Shown: positions 36,019 to 46,120 of the stretch, piece after piece
How positions within the stretch are numbered: the stretch's first letter is position 1
How the letters are laid out: each line of letters opens with the position of its first letter
Assembly (NCBI GenBank): GCA_040183005.1
Contig: JAMPIW010000007.1
Coordinates: forward strand, 310,001 to 374,000
Origin: Gammaproteobacteria bacterium
GTDB taxonomy: Bacteria > Pseudomonadota > Gammaproteobacteria > Ga0077554 > Ga007554
Direction of reading: 5' to 3'
DNA length: 64,000 bases
Program-made: the position numbers and the translations under genes
The notes under the pieces: model-generated
The model's database searches: none
Told to the model about the DNA's origin: nothing
The model's input: the letters and a program-made list of their open reading frames with translations, nothing else

Positions 36019-37098
36019 TTATGCTGCCTTTTTGAGTTCTAAATTTTCCTCCTTTGGATCGGTTTTTTCGGCGACTTGTTGATCGGGATTCAAGTGAACT
36101 ACGCGGACTGGCCGCCAGTTTCGAGTAACGCCACTCCAACGCTCTGGATGCCTTTTCTTCGCTGCTTCATAGACGTCGACGCGCTTCTGTAGCAACGCGG
36201 TGTCCAGGCCCGCATGGCGCTCTGCGGGGGTAACGAATCTGATGGCACTGTGACGATGTTCATGGTTGTACCAATGAACAAACATGCTGACCCACTGCCT
36301 GGCGGCAATGAGACTTTCAAACGGTCGGAGGGGATAGACTGGCCGGTATTTCAACGTCTTGAATAGCGACTCCGAAAAAGGATTGTCGTTGCTGACCGCC
36401 GGGCGACTGAACGATGGCATCACGCCCAGCGCTTGCAGGGTGGCCAGCATCGTGGCGCCTTTCATCGGGCTGCCATTGTCAGAATGCAACACCACCTGAT
36501 TCAGTGCGATGTTTTCCCGCTTGCAAATATCGCGCATAACTTCGCTTGCCAAGTCACTACTTTCTGCATCATAGATCTGCCAGCCAACGATTTTTCGGCT
36601 AAAAATATCCATGAACAAATACAGATAAAAATAGATTCCCTTCACCTGCGTTCGCAGATAAGTGATGTCCCAGCTAAATAACGCATTGGGCGCCGTTGCA
36701 CAGAGCGCACGCGGCTTGTGGCGCTGTTGCGCGGGTCGTTCTGCGCCACGATGCCTGAGCTGATTTTCTTCTCTCAGAGCGCGGTAAATGGTTGACTCGG
36801 AAGCGATATATTGCCCACGGTCGGCCAGCCGTGGAACGATTTGACCTAGCGGAAGATCCCCAAATTCGTCTGAATTTACGACTGCCAGCAGGCGTTCGCG
36901 TTCCAGCACACTGAGCTTGTTTTTGGGCGCCTGCAACCGCATGGGTCGCTGATCGCCGCGTAATGGGTCGAGCTGCCAGCGTTGCAAAGTGCGTTCGCTG
37001 AGAGAGATCGCCGCACAGGCGCGATCCTGGTGCGCACCTGCAGCGATTGCTTCCGCCACCAGTGCCATGACTTGGCCGCGCTCTGCGAGGGAGGTCAT
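36019..37098 (-). CDS. IS3-family transposase, orfB (DDE integrase)
   Basis: The 359-residue transposase has an N-terminal helix-turn-helix/HTH_21-like region (LSERTLQRWQLDP) and an rve integrase core. The catalytic residues are in ALFSWDITYLRT (D), VVLHSDNGSPMKG (D) and NDNPFSESLFKTLKYRP (E). All three are present, and the frame is intact. The start overlaps orfA by four bases, so it may be expressed by translational coupling and not by the frameshift used by many IS3 members. Confidence 0.92.
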   Translation of the reverse strand: MTSLAERGQVMALVAEAIAAGAHQDRACAAISLSERTLQRWQLDPLRGDQRPMRLQAPKNKLSVLERERLLAVVNSDEFGDLPLGQIVPRLADRGQYIASESTIYRALREENQLRHRGAERPAQQRHKPRALCATAPNALFSWDITYLRTQVKGIYFYLYLFMDIFSRKIVGWQIYDAESSDLASEVMRDICKRENIALNQVVLHSDNGSPMKGATMLATLQALGVMPSFSRPAVSNDNPFSESLFKTLKYRPVYPLRPFESLIAARQWVSMFVHWYNHEHRHSAIRFVTPAERHAGLDTALLQKRVDVYEAAKKRHPERWSGVTRNWRPVRVVHLNPDQQVAEKTDPKEENLELKKAA

Positions 37099-37580
37099 TT
37101 GACCTCGTCCTCCCAGAGTGCGCGGAACTTTTTTTGCAGGATCAGCAAGGCTGCCGCCTCCGCCAATGCCTTCTCTTTTCGCACTAACTCACGCTTGAGT
37201 TTCTCATTTTCATCTTTCAATGTCCGAAATTCACGGGTGCCTGGTACCGCTTTCACCTCGGTACAAAAAGCCGTTTTCCAGCTTGTCAGATGATGGGCAA
37301 ATAAACCTTTTTCACGACACCACGCATGCAAGGTCTCGCCTGACAAGCCATGGGTTTCATGCAATGCCACCAGTTGCTCCTCCGTACTCCAGTCCTGGGG
37401 CCGTTTCTCTTTTGTCACCGATACACTGAGCTTGCCCATCGATTTCCTTTTCATCCAATTCTTTAAAGTATGGAAACTAACGCTCAGGTCTTCCGCCACC
37501 GACCGGACTGTCCGATCTCCACGAGAAAATACCTTGACCAGTGCTTGTTCTATAAATGCCTCAGAATACGTTATTTTCAT
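37095..37580 (-). CDS. IS3-family transposase, orfA
   Basis: The 161-residue DNA-binding subunit has an N-terminal helix-turn-helix (VRSVAEDLSVSFHTLKNWMK). A second HTH-like part (LSGETLHAWCREKGLFAHHL) follows, and then a C-terminal leucine-zipper-like coiled coil (DENEKLKRELVRKEKALAEAA, about 125-150). It lies directly upstream of orfB within the same IS. Confidence 0.88.
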   Translation of the reverse strand: MKITYSEAFIEQALVKVFSRGDRTVRSVAEDLSVSFHTLKNWMKRKSMGKLSVSVTKEKRPQDWSTEEQLVALHETHGLSGETLHAWCREKGLFAHHLTSWKTAFCTEVKAVPGTREFRTLKDENEKLKRELVRKEKALAEAAALLILQKKFRALWEDEVK

Positions 37581-38886
37581 CGTCGCCTCTATTTTAGAAA
37601 ATTAAAATTTAGAGGCGACAACTAGCCTGACACAGGGGGGAAGCGGCAGAGATACTCGGCGTGTGTGACCGCACCTTTCGGCGTTATGTGCAGCGCTTTG
37701 AGGGCGACGGCGTGGAGGGCTTGATTGACTATCGTTTAGGGCAAGTCTCCCACCGACGGGCACCGGTAGACGAAGTCATTGCGTTGACCACCCTGTATAC
37801 CACACGGTATAGCGGCTGGAATACGCGGCACTTTCATGAGCGCTATCAACAAGGTGGCGGTAAGCGCAGTTACACTTGGGTGAAGAGTGCCTTGCAAAAA
37901 GAAGGCGCTGTAAAACGCGGGCAGGGCAAAGGCAAACACCGCAAACAGCGCGCCCGGCGCGCCCTGCCGGGCATGATGATTCATCAGGACGGCAGCACCC
38001 ATCAGTGGGTACCAGGGGTGTACTGGGATTTGATCGTGACGATGGATGATGCCACCAACGTGCACTACTCGATGTTTTTTGTCGAGCAGGAAGGCACCGC
38101 CTCGAGTTTTCGGGGGGTGCGTGAAGTGATTGAGCAGAACGGCCTGTTTTGCTCGTTTTATAGTGATCGGGGCAGCCATTATTGGACCACCCCGGCGGCG
38201 GGAGGAAAGGTTGATAAGGTGAATCTGACCCAGGTTGGTCGTGCCCTCAAGTAGTTAGGCATCGAGCAGATCGCGGCGTATTCGCCGGAAGCGCGGGGGC
38301 GATCTGAACGCATGTTCCGCACCCATCAGGAACGTCTGGTGAAGGAGCTGGCGCTCCACGGTATCACCACCATGGAGGCCGCCAATCGCTACCTGAAAGG
38401 AGGTCTATCAACCGGCCTTCAATCAGCGCTTTACGGTGCCTGCGGCGGAAACGGGCCGTGCCTTTGTGCCGGTCGTGGGCGTTATCCTGGATAACATTTT
38501 GTGTGAGCACTTTGAACGAACCGTGGGCAAGGATAACTGCGTGCAGTTTGAAACCCTGCGCTTACAGATCCCCCCGGATCAGCACCGGATGCATTACGTC
38601 AAAGCCACTGTCCAGGTGCAGCGTTATACGGATGGGCGTCTGGGGGTATTTCATGGGCCGCGCTGTTTAGCCCGTTATGCCGCTAATGGGCAAGTACAAC
38701 ACGATGCCAGGGTGCAAGCGGCTTAACACCCCTCAGTGGCTCTATTTTGAGGTTAATGAGAGTAAAAACCAACACGTTTACGCCACGATCCGCTGCGTGA
38801 ACGGCCTCCCGAGCCAGGGGGTTGTTTAAAACCAAAAGCGGACGGTTGATGTGCTACAAAACCGGACAGGTCTATTTGTTGCTAAC

Positions 38887-38904
38887 ACTGGTTTAGTTGC
38901 AATA
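38887..38904 (+). repeat. Target-site duplication, right copy (18 bp)
   Basis: ACTGGTTTAGTTGCAATA, identical to 35787-35804. The following CCGCC completes the right arm of the hairpin that stood behind hsp20 before insertion. Confidence 0.8.
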
Positions 38905-39025
38905 CCGCCATGCAGGCTGGGTTTCGGCAACCTGCTCCGTGCGTTGCTCTACCTCTTGGCGCCCCATCGCGCTGTAAAAAGCCCCGTGTGTGCCGGGTAA
39001 TAGTAAAAGGGTGGGGTACGTGGCG

Positions 39026-40195
39026 CTAATCTAAACTTACTCCGCATTTATAAGGCGAATGCTCCGCGAGTTCCTGCATGTATCTTCCCATGACGATTTT
39101 CTCCCGGGTCAGAAAATCTTCGATGGCGTTACGGAAGCCTTCGTGGGCGATCCAGTGTGCGGAATAGGTAGGTGTGGGTAAAAAACCGCGACTGATTTTG
39201 TGTTCGCCCTGCGCGCCGGCCTCGAAACGCTTGATGCCGTGTTCGATGCAGTAGTCGATGGCGCGGTAATAACAGGCCTCGAAATGCAGGCTGTGGAAGT
39301 GTTCAGTGCAGCCCCAGTGGCGGCCATACAAGGTATCCCGACCGCGCAGAAAAAAGGCCCCGGCTACATGGCGCCCGTCGTGGCGGGCCATGATGAGCAG
39401 GGTCTGATCGGGCATCGTCCGCCCTAGTTCCTTAAAAAATTCTGGTGTCAGTGAGGCTATACCGCCTTTTTCATCGAAGGTGGATGCGTAGAAAGCATGG
39501 AAGATGTCCCATTGTTCATCGCTGATCTGGTGGCCATTCAAAAGCTCCAGTGCCACGCCTGATTCCCGCACCTGGCGGCGCTCGCGCTTGACCTTTTTGC
39601 GCTTCTCTGCGGAAAAATCACTCAAGAAATCATCAAAATCGCGGTATCCCTGGTTCGTCCAGTGGTACTGGCAGCCGACGCGCCGCATCAGGCCGTGTCG
39701 TTCCAGTCGTTGCGTGTCGGCATCATCGGTGAACAGCCAGTGCATGCTTGAGAGGTTTAGATTGCGGGCATGGTTCAGCGCACCTTCGATCAGCAGATCG
39801 GCGACGGCTTCGCGATTGGGCGTGTCGGCCAGCAGCAGGCGTGATCCGGTGGCGGGAGTGTAGGGGATGGAAACCACCAACTTAGGATAGTAGTGTAACC
39901 CGCTGCGCTGATAGGCTTCGGCCCATGCCCAATCAAATACGAATTCTCCATAGGAGTTGTTCTTGAGATACATCGGCACCGCGCCGAGCAGTTGGCCGTT
40001 ATCTTCGACGATAAGGTGCTGGGGCCACCAGCCCGCTTCCGCACCGACACAGTGGTGGCGCTCCAGTGCGGCGAGGAATTCATGGCGCAGAAAAGGGTTT
40101 TCATCGCCAGCCAGGCTGTTCCATTGGGCGGCGGGGAGGGTGTTGAGACTGTCGAGGAGGGTAAGTTGCATACCAGAGAAAGCGTCTGTTACCAC
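39026..40195 (-). CDS. FemAB/GNAT-like protein (DUF482, PF04339-type)
   Basis: The 389-residue protein has the DUF482 hallmarks: NPFLRHEFLAALE, the GAVPMYLKNNSYGEFVFDW segment, SAEKRKKVKRERR, GRHWGCTEHFHSLHFEACYY and the C-terminal FEAGAQGEHKISRGF. The fold is related to FemAB peptidoglycan aminoacyltransferases; the real substrate is unknown. The first ATG is used here, but the ATG at 40171 (MQLTLLDSLNTLP) is an equally good start. It lies downstream of trxB on the same strand with 27 bp between. Confidence 0.85.
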   Translation of the reverse strand: MVTDAFSGMQLTLLDSLNTLPAAQWNSLAGDENPFLRHEFLAALERHHCVGAEAGWWPQHLIVEDNGQLLGAVPMYLKNNSYGEFVFDWAWAEAYQRSGLHYYPKLVVSIPYTPATGSRLLLADTPNREAVADLLIEGALNHARNLNLSSMHWLFTDDADTQRLERHGLMRRVGCQYHWTNQGYRDFDDFLSDFSAEKRKKVKRERRQVRESGVALELLNGHQISDEQWDIFHAFYASTFDEKGGIASLTPEFFKELGRTMPDQTLLIMARHDGRHVAGAFFLRGRDTLYGRHWGCTEHFHSLHFEACYYRAIDYCIEHGIKRFEAGAQGEHKISRGFLPTPTYSAHWIAHEGFRNAIEDFLTREKIVMGRYMQELAEHSPYKCGVSLD

Positions 40196-40222
40196 TGTGC
40201 GGCAACAGACGAGGCAGTGGAA

Positions 40223-41239
<1,017 letters not shown>

Positions 41240-41269
41240 TTATCAGTAAACAGGCTAGCATGTTTTTTG

Positions 41270-41384
41270 CCGCGGAGGGCGCAGAGTTTTCTTTTGGGTG
41301 CGTGGCGCAGAGCGTTGTGATGTGGCAACGTCAAACCGACATGAACCAGATGTATTTCTTTGATTTCATTGTGATCTCTGCGCC
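41270..41384. repeat. Inverted repeat in the trxB-ftsK gap
   Basis: GGCGCAGAG (41278-41286) and CTCTGCGCC (41376-41384) face each other. The outer context (CCGCGGAGG; CTTCATGGCTAA) resembles the CGCAGAG repeat before rlmD. No gene is seen in this gap. Confidence 0.5.
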
Positions 41385-41422
41385 TTCATGGCTAAATAAA
41401 TCTTATTTTAAGGGTTCGATTC

Positions 41423-43729
41423 TTGGCGCAAGCAACACGTAAAAAAGACGGCGGATCGCCATTGATCGGAGCCGTCAGCCGCGGTCTGCGCGAAGGCGCG
41501 CTCCTGGTGCTTGGTGCGATTGCGGTATATCTGCTGATATCGCTGGTAACCTATCACCCCTCTGATCCGGGCTGGTCGCATACCGGCATGACTGACAAGA
41601 TTGAAAACAGCGGCGGCGTGGCGGGCGCGTGGTTCGCCGATGTTTTCCTTTATCTGTTCGGCTATTTCGCCTACCTTTTTCCAGTAATGGTCGGTATTGG
41701 CGGCTGGCTTCTGTACAAGGAACAGGCCGAGGACAGGGCGGAGGCGCTGCAGCATCTGGGGTTGCAGGTGGCGGGGTTTGTGCTGACGATGATGGCGGGC
41801 AGCGGGCTGGCCACGCTGCGCTTCAGCTCGAAAGTACCCGATCTGCCGCTCAATTCCGGTGGCATCCTCGGCGACGTGGTGGGGGGTACACTGGCGGGCG
41901 CATTCAGCCCCATCGGGGCCACGCTGTTCCTGCTGGCGCTGTTTCTCACCGGTGTCACACTATTTACCGGACTGTCCTGGTTTCGCCTGATGGACGCCAC
42001 CGGGCGAATGACCCTGCGGGCGCTGGATAGCGCACGACTGAGTTTGTTGCGATTCAAGGAATACCTGGCCGGGCGGCGCGCGAGCCAGGTGCGTGGCGAG
42101 GCGCTGGTGGCCGATAAAGTCATGCGCGAGCAGCGCCCACCGCCGCGCATCGAACCTGTGATCAAAAAGGTCGAGCCCAGCCCACGGGTGGAGAAGGAAC
42201 GCCAGATCACGATCCCGATGTTTGAGCATTCCGCAAATACCGAGTTGCCGCCGCTTGCACTGCTCGACGCTCCCGATGCGCACAAGGAGTCGGTGTCCCC
42301 TGCTGCGCTTGAGGCCATGTCGAGGCAAGTTGAAATGAAGCTCAAGGATTTTGGTATCGATGCCATCGTGGTGGAGGTGCATCCCGGGCCGGTCATCACC
42401 CGCTTCGAGTTGCAGCCCGCAGCGGGGGTGAAGGTCAGCCAGATCACGGGGCTCGCCAAGGACTTGGCGCGCTCCCTCTCTGTGATCAGTGTGCGCGTGG
42501 TGGAAATCATTCCCGGCAAATCTGTGGTTGGTTTGGAGATCCCCAATGAGCACCGCGAGATTGTGCGCTTGAGTGAAATGTTGCGCTCAAAAGAATACGA
42601 CAACGCCTCCTCGCCGCTGAGTCTGGCGCTGGGCAAGAATATCGCCGGACATCCGGTGGTGGTGGATCTGGCCAAAATGCCGCACTTGCTGGTGGCGGGT
42701 ACCACCGGCTCGGGTAAATCGGTGGCGGTTAATGCCATGATCCTCAGCCTGCTTTACAATGCTACGCCCAAAGAGGTGCGGTTGATCATGATCGACCCCA
42801 AGATGCTGGAGCTGTCGATCTACGAGGGCATCCCCCACCTGCTGACGCCCGTGGTGACAGACATGAAGGAAGCTGCCCACGCCCTGCGCTGGTGCGTGGC
42901 AGAAATGGACAAGCGTTACCGCCTGATGGCCGCCATGGGTGTGCGTAATATCGGCGGCTATAATAAAAAGGTGCAGGATGCCATTGACGCAGGCCAGCCG
43001 ATTTCTGACCCTCTCTTTAAGCCAGCGCAGGGCATGGTAGCCCAAGAGCTAGCTCCGTTGCCCTACATCGTGGTGGTGGTCGATGAGCTGGCCGACATGA
43101 TGATGGTCGTTGGCAAAAAAGTTGAGGAGCTGATCGCGCGTCTCGCCCAAAAGGCGCGTGCCTCGGGCATACACTTGATTCTGGCAACCCAGCGCCCCTC
43201 GGTGGATGTCATCACCGGTCTCATCAAGGCCAACATCCCGACGCGCATCGCCTTCCAGGTTTCCTCCAAGATTGATTCGCGCACCATCCTTGATCAGATG
43301 GGGGCGGAGCAACTGTTGGGGCACGGCGACATGCTGTACCTCGCACCCGGCACCGGCTTGCCAGTGCGAGTGCATGGCGCGTTTGTCGCCGACCATGAGG
43401 TGCATAAAGTCGTGGACCACCTCAAGCGTCTTGGCGAGCCCCAGTATCTTGATGAGATTCTTCAGGGTGACGATGCGGGCGGTGGGGGAGAGTATATGGG
43501 CGAGGATCAGCCGCCCGGTGGCGAGGCCGATCACCTTTACGATCAGGCGCTGCGTATTGTCACTGAATCACGCCGCGCCTCGATATCTGGCGTGCAGCGT
43601 CGTCTCAAAATTGGCTACAACCGTGCCGCGCGCCTCATCGAAGAAATGGAGCGTTCCGGTGTCGTCGGCCCCCTGCAATCCAATGGCGCGCGCGAAGTGC
43701 TCGCGCCGCCACCACCTTCAAGCGATTAG
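41423..43729 (+). CDS. ftsK: DNA translocase FtsK
   Basis: The 768-residue septal translocase moves the chromosome termini during division. It has four N-terminal membrane segments (residues about 20-185) and a short linker. The RecA-like motor follows: [19 protein letters not shown] as Walker [15 protein letters not shown] as Walker [21 protein letters not shown]. The C-terminal gamma winged helix ([27 protein letters not shown]) recognises the KOPS sequence. The start is a TTG at 41423 preceded by AAGGG. Confidence 0.95.
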   Translation: MAQATRKKDGGSPLIGAVSRGLREGALLVLGAIAVYLLISLVTYHPSDPGWSHTGMTDKIENSGGVAGAWFADVFLYLFGYFAYLFPVMVGIGGWLLYKEQAEDRAEALQHLGLQVAGFVLTMMAGSGLATLRFSSKVPDLPLNSGGILGDVVGGTLAGAFSPIGATLFLLALFLTGVTLFTGLSWFRLMDATGRMTLRALDSARLSLLRFKEYLAGRRASQVRGEALVADKVMREQRPPPRIEPVIKKVEPSPRVEKERQITIPMFEHSANTELPPLALLDAPDAHKESVSPAALEAMSRQVEMKLKDFGIDAIVVEVHPGPVITRFELQPAAGVKVSQITGLAKDLARSLSVISVRVVEIIPGKSVVGLEIPNEHREIVRLSEMLRSKEYDNASSPLSLALGKNIAGHPVVVDLAKMPHLLVAGTTGSGKSVAVNAMILSLLYNATPKEVRLIMIDPKMLELSIYEGIPHLLTPVVTDMKEAAHALRWCVAEMDKRYRLMAAMGVRNIGGYNKKVQDAIDAGQPISDPLFKPAQGMVAQELAPLPYIVVVVDELADMMMVVGKKVEELIARLAQKARASGIHLILATQRPSVDVITGLIKANIPTRIAFQVSSKIDSRTILDQMGAEQLLGHGDMLYLAPGTGLPVRVHGAFVADHEVHKVVDHLKRLGEPQYLDEILQGDDAGGGGEYMGEDQPPGGEADHLYDQALRIVTESRRASISGVQRRLKIGYNRAARLIEEMERSGVVGPLQSNGAREVLAPPPPSSD

Positions 43730-43737
43730 TAGGTATC

Positions 43738-44400
43738 ATGCAATTACGAAACGAAACATTATTTCAGTCCTTGTGCAAGACGGCTGTCCTTATGGTTAGC
43801 CTTGCAGTATGCGTGTTGTCGGCGTCCGGGACGTACGCTGCGGACGCTAATGGCGAGCGCTTGCAGCGCTTTTTCACCGAGGTGAAAAGCCTGCGCGCCG
43901 ACTTCGAGCAGACAGTCACCGACGCCAAAGGCAAGGTCATACAGGAGGCAAAAGGCACCTTTGCCCTGCAGCGCCCCGGAAAATTTCGCTGGGATTACCG
44001 CGCGCCCTACCAGCAGGTGATCGTTGCGGACGGGCGCAAGATCTGGGTTTACGACACCGATCTGGAGCAGGTGACAGTCAAACCCCTGGACTCCGCGCTC
44101 GGCGGCACCCCTGCACAACTGCTCAGTGGCATCCGGCCCTTGGAACAGGATTTCGTCATCACCGGCCTGGGGCCGCGCGACGGCCTTGAGTGGGTTGAGC
44201 TGGTTTCGAAGGCAAAGGAAAAGGAGTTTGAGCGGGTACGGTTAGGATTCGATCAGCGCGACCTGCGCATGATGGAGATAGCCGACAGCTTTGGCCAAAG
44301 CACCCGATTGAAATTCAGTAACTTACAGCGCAACCCTGCTATCGATGCAAAGACATTCGTGTTTGTCCCGCCTAAAGGGGTCGATGTGGTGAGCGATTGA
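43738..44400 (+). CDS. lolA: Outer-membrane lipoprotein carrier LolA
   Basis: The 220-residue periplasmic chaperone takes lipoproteins from LolCDE to LolB. A signal peptide ends at about residue 34 (GTYA|AD). Family features are LRADFEQTVTDAKGK, GTFALQRPGKFRWDY and IWVYDTDLEQVTVKP. It follows ftsK by eight bases, the common gammaproteobacterial order. Confidence 0.96.
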   Translation: MQLRNETLFQSLCKTAVLMVSLAVCVLSASGTYAADANGERLQRFFTEVKSLRADFEQTVTDAKGKVIQEAKGTFALQRPGKFRWDYRAPYQQVIVADGRKIWVYDTDLEQVTVKPLDSALGGTPAQLLSGIRPLEQDFVITGLGPRDGLEWVELVSKAKEKEFERVRLGFDQRDLRMMEIADSFGQSTRLKFSNLQRNPAIDAKTFVFVPPKGVDVVSD

Positions 44401-44428
44401 GGAAGAGGGTATCCTGAAAAGTGGAATC

Positions 44429-44479
44429 GTAGGGTGCGTCCCACGCACCACAATCATTGGTGCGTGGGACGCACCCTAC
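44429..44479. repeat. Perfect palindromic repeat behind lolA (GTAGGGTGCG type)
   Basis: Two perfect 21-bp arms (44429-44449 and 44459-44479) begin and end with GTAGGGTGCG and CGCACCCTAC around a 9-nt loop. This is a widespread intergenic repeat. A shorter relative lies at 60447-60471. It may also act as a transcription stop, though no T run follows. Confidence 0.85.
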
Positions 44480-44542
44480 ATAACTGAGCGTCAGCCATCG
44501 CTAGCTTCTATGGCTGACGCCTTTGATGCACTGAAAGGCCAA

Positions 44543-44564
44543 GGCTTGCCATCCTTGGCAAGCC
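44543..44564 (-). terminator. Small hairpin behind the DUF2892 gene
   Basis: GGCTTGCC (44543-44550) pairs with GGCAAGCC (44557-44564). On the minus strand it lies just past the end of the small membrane protein gene. No T run is seen. Confidence 0.35.
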
Positions 44565-44583
44565 CCCTCGAAGGGTAAGTTAC

Positions 44584-44799
44584 TTAACTGGCCTTGGGGT
44601 GCCCGGCATCTTTATGTGCCGGGCATGTATTGATTCCCAGCAGCGTGTAAGCAGGGCACCAGCCGATCAGTGCCGTTGCGATTGGGATGATCCCGAGCCA
44701 CCCCCAGGGTGTCTGGGGTCCGACAAACACCATGCTGATAAAGCCCAGCCCAGCAACAACACGAGCTATGCGGTCAATGTTTCCGACATTGTGTTTCAT
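44584..44799 (-). CDS. DUF2892-type small inner-membrane protein
   Basis: The 71-residue protein has the MKHNVGNIDRIARVVAGLG start of the DUF2892 family and two hydrophobic segments (about 12-28 and 33-50), with WCPAYTLLGINTCPA at the end. Members occur alone or fused to rhodanese domains (YgaP). The two cysteines are family-typical. Function is unknown. It stands alone between lolA and the DAHP synthase gene. Confidence 0.88.
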   Translation of the reverse strand: MKHNVGNIDRIARVVAGLGFISMVFVGPQTPWGWLGIIPIATALIGWCPAYTLLGINTCPAHKDAGHPKAS

Positions 44800-44868
44800 G
44801 GCGCGCCTCCATTATATAAGAATTACATTAAATACTAATATTATATTCCCGTATTTGTCAAGTGGCAT

Positions 44869-45987
44869 TTACGTCGCCTGAAATTTTCCAGCAAGCGCGG
44901 CGCGTGCCTCGTAGGCCTGCCGTGCAATGCTGATATCCTCCAGAAAGTAAGGCAGCTCCTCCAGCAGAAGCGCCTGAGGGCCATCTACCAGCGCCTTGGC
45001 GGGGGCGGGGTGAAAATCCACCAGTATCATGTTTGCCCCGGCCATGACGCCTTGTGCCGTCGCATGCATGATGTCGAGTATCTTGTCGGGCGCACGGTCG
45101 CGCGTGCCGACGGAGTGTGAGGGGTCGATGCATACCGGCATGCGTGTCAGGCGTTTGACCACGGGTACATGGGCGAAGTCCACGAAGTTGCGGTGCGGGT
45201 CGCCCGCATTGGTCTTCATGCCGCGCAGGCCGAACACCACCTTGCGATTGCCCTCGCTGGCCAGATACTCGGCGGCATTCAGCGATTCTTCGAGCGTAAT
45301 GCCGAAGCCGCGCTTGAGCAGCACAGGGAATTCCAGTTGCCGCCCGACGATTTTGAGCAGCTCGAAATTCTGGGTGTTGCGCGTACCGATTTGCAGCATG
45401 ACGCCAGTGGGGTTGCCGGTTTGCTCCAGGGCGTCACGGATTTCATTGACGTGCGATTCGTGCGTCACTTCCATCGCGATGACCTTGATGCCGTATTTGC
45501 CCGCGAGCTCGAACACATAGGGCAGGCAGGCTTTGCCGTGGCCCTGGAAGGAGTAGGGGTTAGTGCGCGGCTTGTAAGCGCCCATGCGCGTGCAGACCTG
45601 GCCGTTGTCGCGCAGCGCCTTCAGCATTAATTCGACATGCTGCGGATTATCGACGGCGCACAGGCCGGCGAAGACATTGAGCGTGTCTTGTCCGAAACGC
45701 ACGCCATTGTAATCAAAGTGCGTGGATCGCCCGTCGTCCTTGTGTCTTCCCAGAATCCGGTATTCTTCGGAAATGCGCACCACGCGCTCCACGCCCGGCA
45801 GGGCCTGAATGTCTTCCTTTGAGAGCACCGAGGTGTTGCCGATCAGGTAGAGTTCAGTCAGCACCTGCTGCGCGCCTGTTTCCTCATGCAGCCGGATCTG
45901 GATGTTCGGCAGATTGCTGAGGGATTCCATCAGCGTGAGATATTCCGCGCCGGATTTGTCTATGTTCGGTTTAAGTATGACGATCAT
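44869..45987 (-). CDS. aroF: 3-deoxy-7-phosphoheptulonate synthase, type I-beta
   Basis: The 372-residue enzyme starts the shikimate pathway from phosphoenolpyruvate and erythrose 4-phosphate. An N-terminal ferredoxin-like regulatory domain (residues about 1-75) precedes the barrel, as in the Thermotoga enzyme. Catalytic segments: GAYKPRTNPYSFQGHG, LLKRGFGITLEESLNAAEY, VFGLRGMKTNAG, PVCIDPSHSVGTRD and ILVDFHP. It differs from the E. coli AroF/G/H type I-alpha enzymes, so the symbol is a loose one. Its product feeds chorismate to PabBC elsewhere in the window. Confidence 0.92.
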   Translation of the reverse strand: MIVILKPNIDKSGAEYLTLMESLSNLPNIQIRLHEETGAQQVLTELYLIGNTSVLSKEDIQALPGVERVVRISEEYRILGRHKDDGRSTHFDYNGVRFGQDTLNVFAGLCAVDNPQHVELMLKALRDNGQVCTRMGAYKPRTNPYSFQGHGKACLPYVFELAGKYGIKVIAMEVTHESHVNEIRDALEQTGNPTGVMLQIGTRNTQNFELLKIVGRQLEFPVLLKRGFGITLEESLNAAEYLASEGNRKVVFGLRGMKTNAGDPHRNFVDFAHVPVVKRLTRMPVCIDPSHSVGTRDRAPDKILDIMHATAQGVMAGANMILVDFHPAPAKALVDGPQALLLEELPYFLEDISIARQAYEARAALAGKFQAT

Positions 45988-46120
45988 TGGGTTTTCCCAT
46001 GCATGTTCATTTGATGATGGAATTTTTGCATAAATATCACAGCATGTCGCGTCTTGCGGTTATGTCGCCACTGTGTAGTCCGTGCTCCCTTCTTCGTGTG
46101 GCCCAAATTTTCGTGGCTAA

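Larger units (their letters stand above)
35987..37632 (-). mobile_element. IS3-family insertion sequence inside the ISNCY-like transposase
   Basis: A 1646-bp element with 20-bp terminal repeats TGTCAAGCTAGTTGTCGCCT at the left and the reverse complement, with one mismatch, at 37613-37632. The TG...CA ends are typical of IS3. It carries orfA and orfB on the minus strand. The host transposase sequence GAAGCGG occurs on both sides (35976-35982 and 37640-37646), but a few extra bases lie between these copies and the terminal repeats, so the exact duplication is unclear. Confidence 0.85.
35886..38726 (+). pseudogene. ISNCY/IS1202-like transposase, broken
   Basis: The 5' piece (35886-35986) encodes MNRAEFMQELRKMRFEEAYK through KRLSQREA. 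The protein resumes after the IS3 element as AEILGVCDRTFRRYVQRFEG (from about 37647). It has an N-terminal helix-turn-helix and an integrase-like core (GMMIHQDGSTHQW, LIVTMDDATN, CSFYSDRGSHYW). Besides the insertion there is an amber TAG at 38252-38254, probably from CAG (RALK-stop-LGIEQIAAY), and an extra G near 38400 that shifts the frame before VYQPAFNQRFTVPAAETGRA. Three independent lesions mean it is dead. Confidence 0.88.
35805..38886 (+). mobile_element. Decayed ISNCY-family (IS1202-like) element, itself hosting an IS3 element
   Basis: The outer element is bounded by an 18-bp target duplication. Its ends share imperfect inverted repeats: CTGTCC at 35822-35827 and the reverse complement at 38864-38869, followed inward by TTGTAGCACAT on each side. 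It carries a transposase pseudogene. Without the inner element it would be about 1.44 kb. I recall long target duplications for IS1202-type elements, which fits. Confidence 0.75.

Noticed and set aside
41411-41425. GGGTTCGATTC as a tRNA T-arm
   Set aside because: No acceptor stem, anticodon arm or D-arm surrounds it; it is the ribosome-binding region of ftsK.
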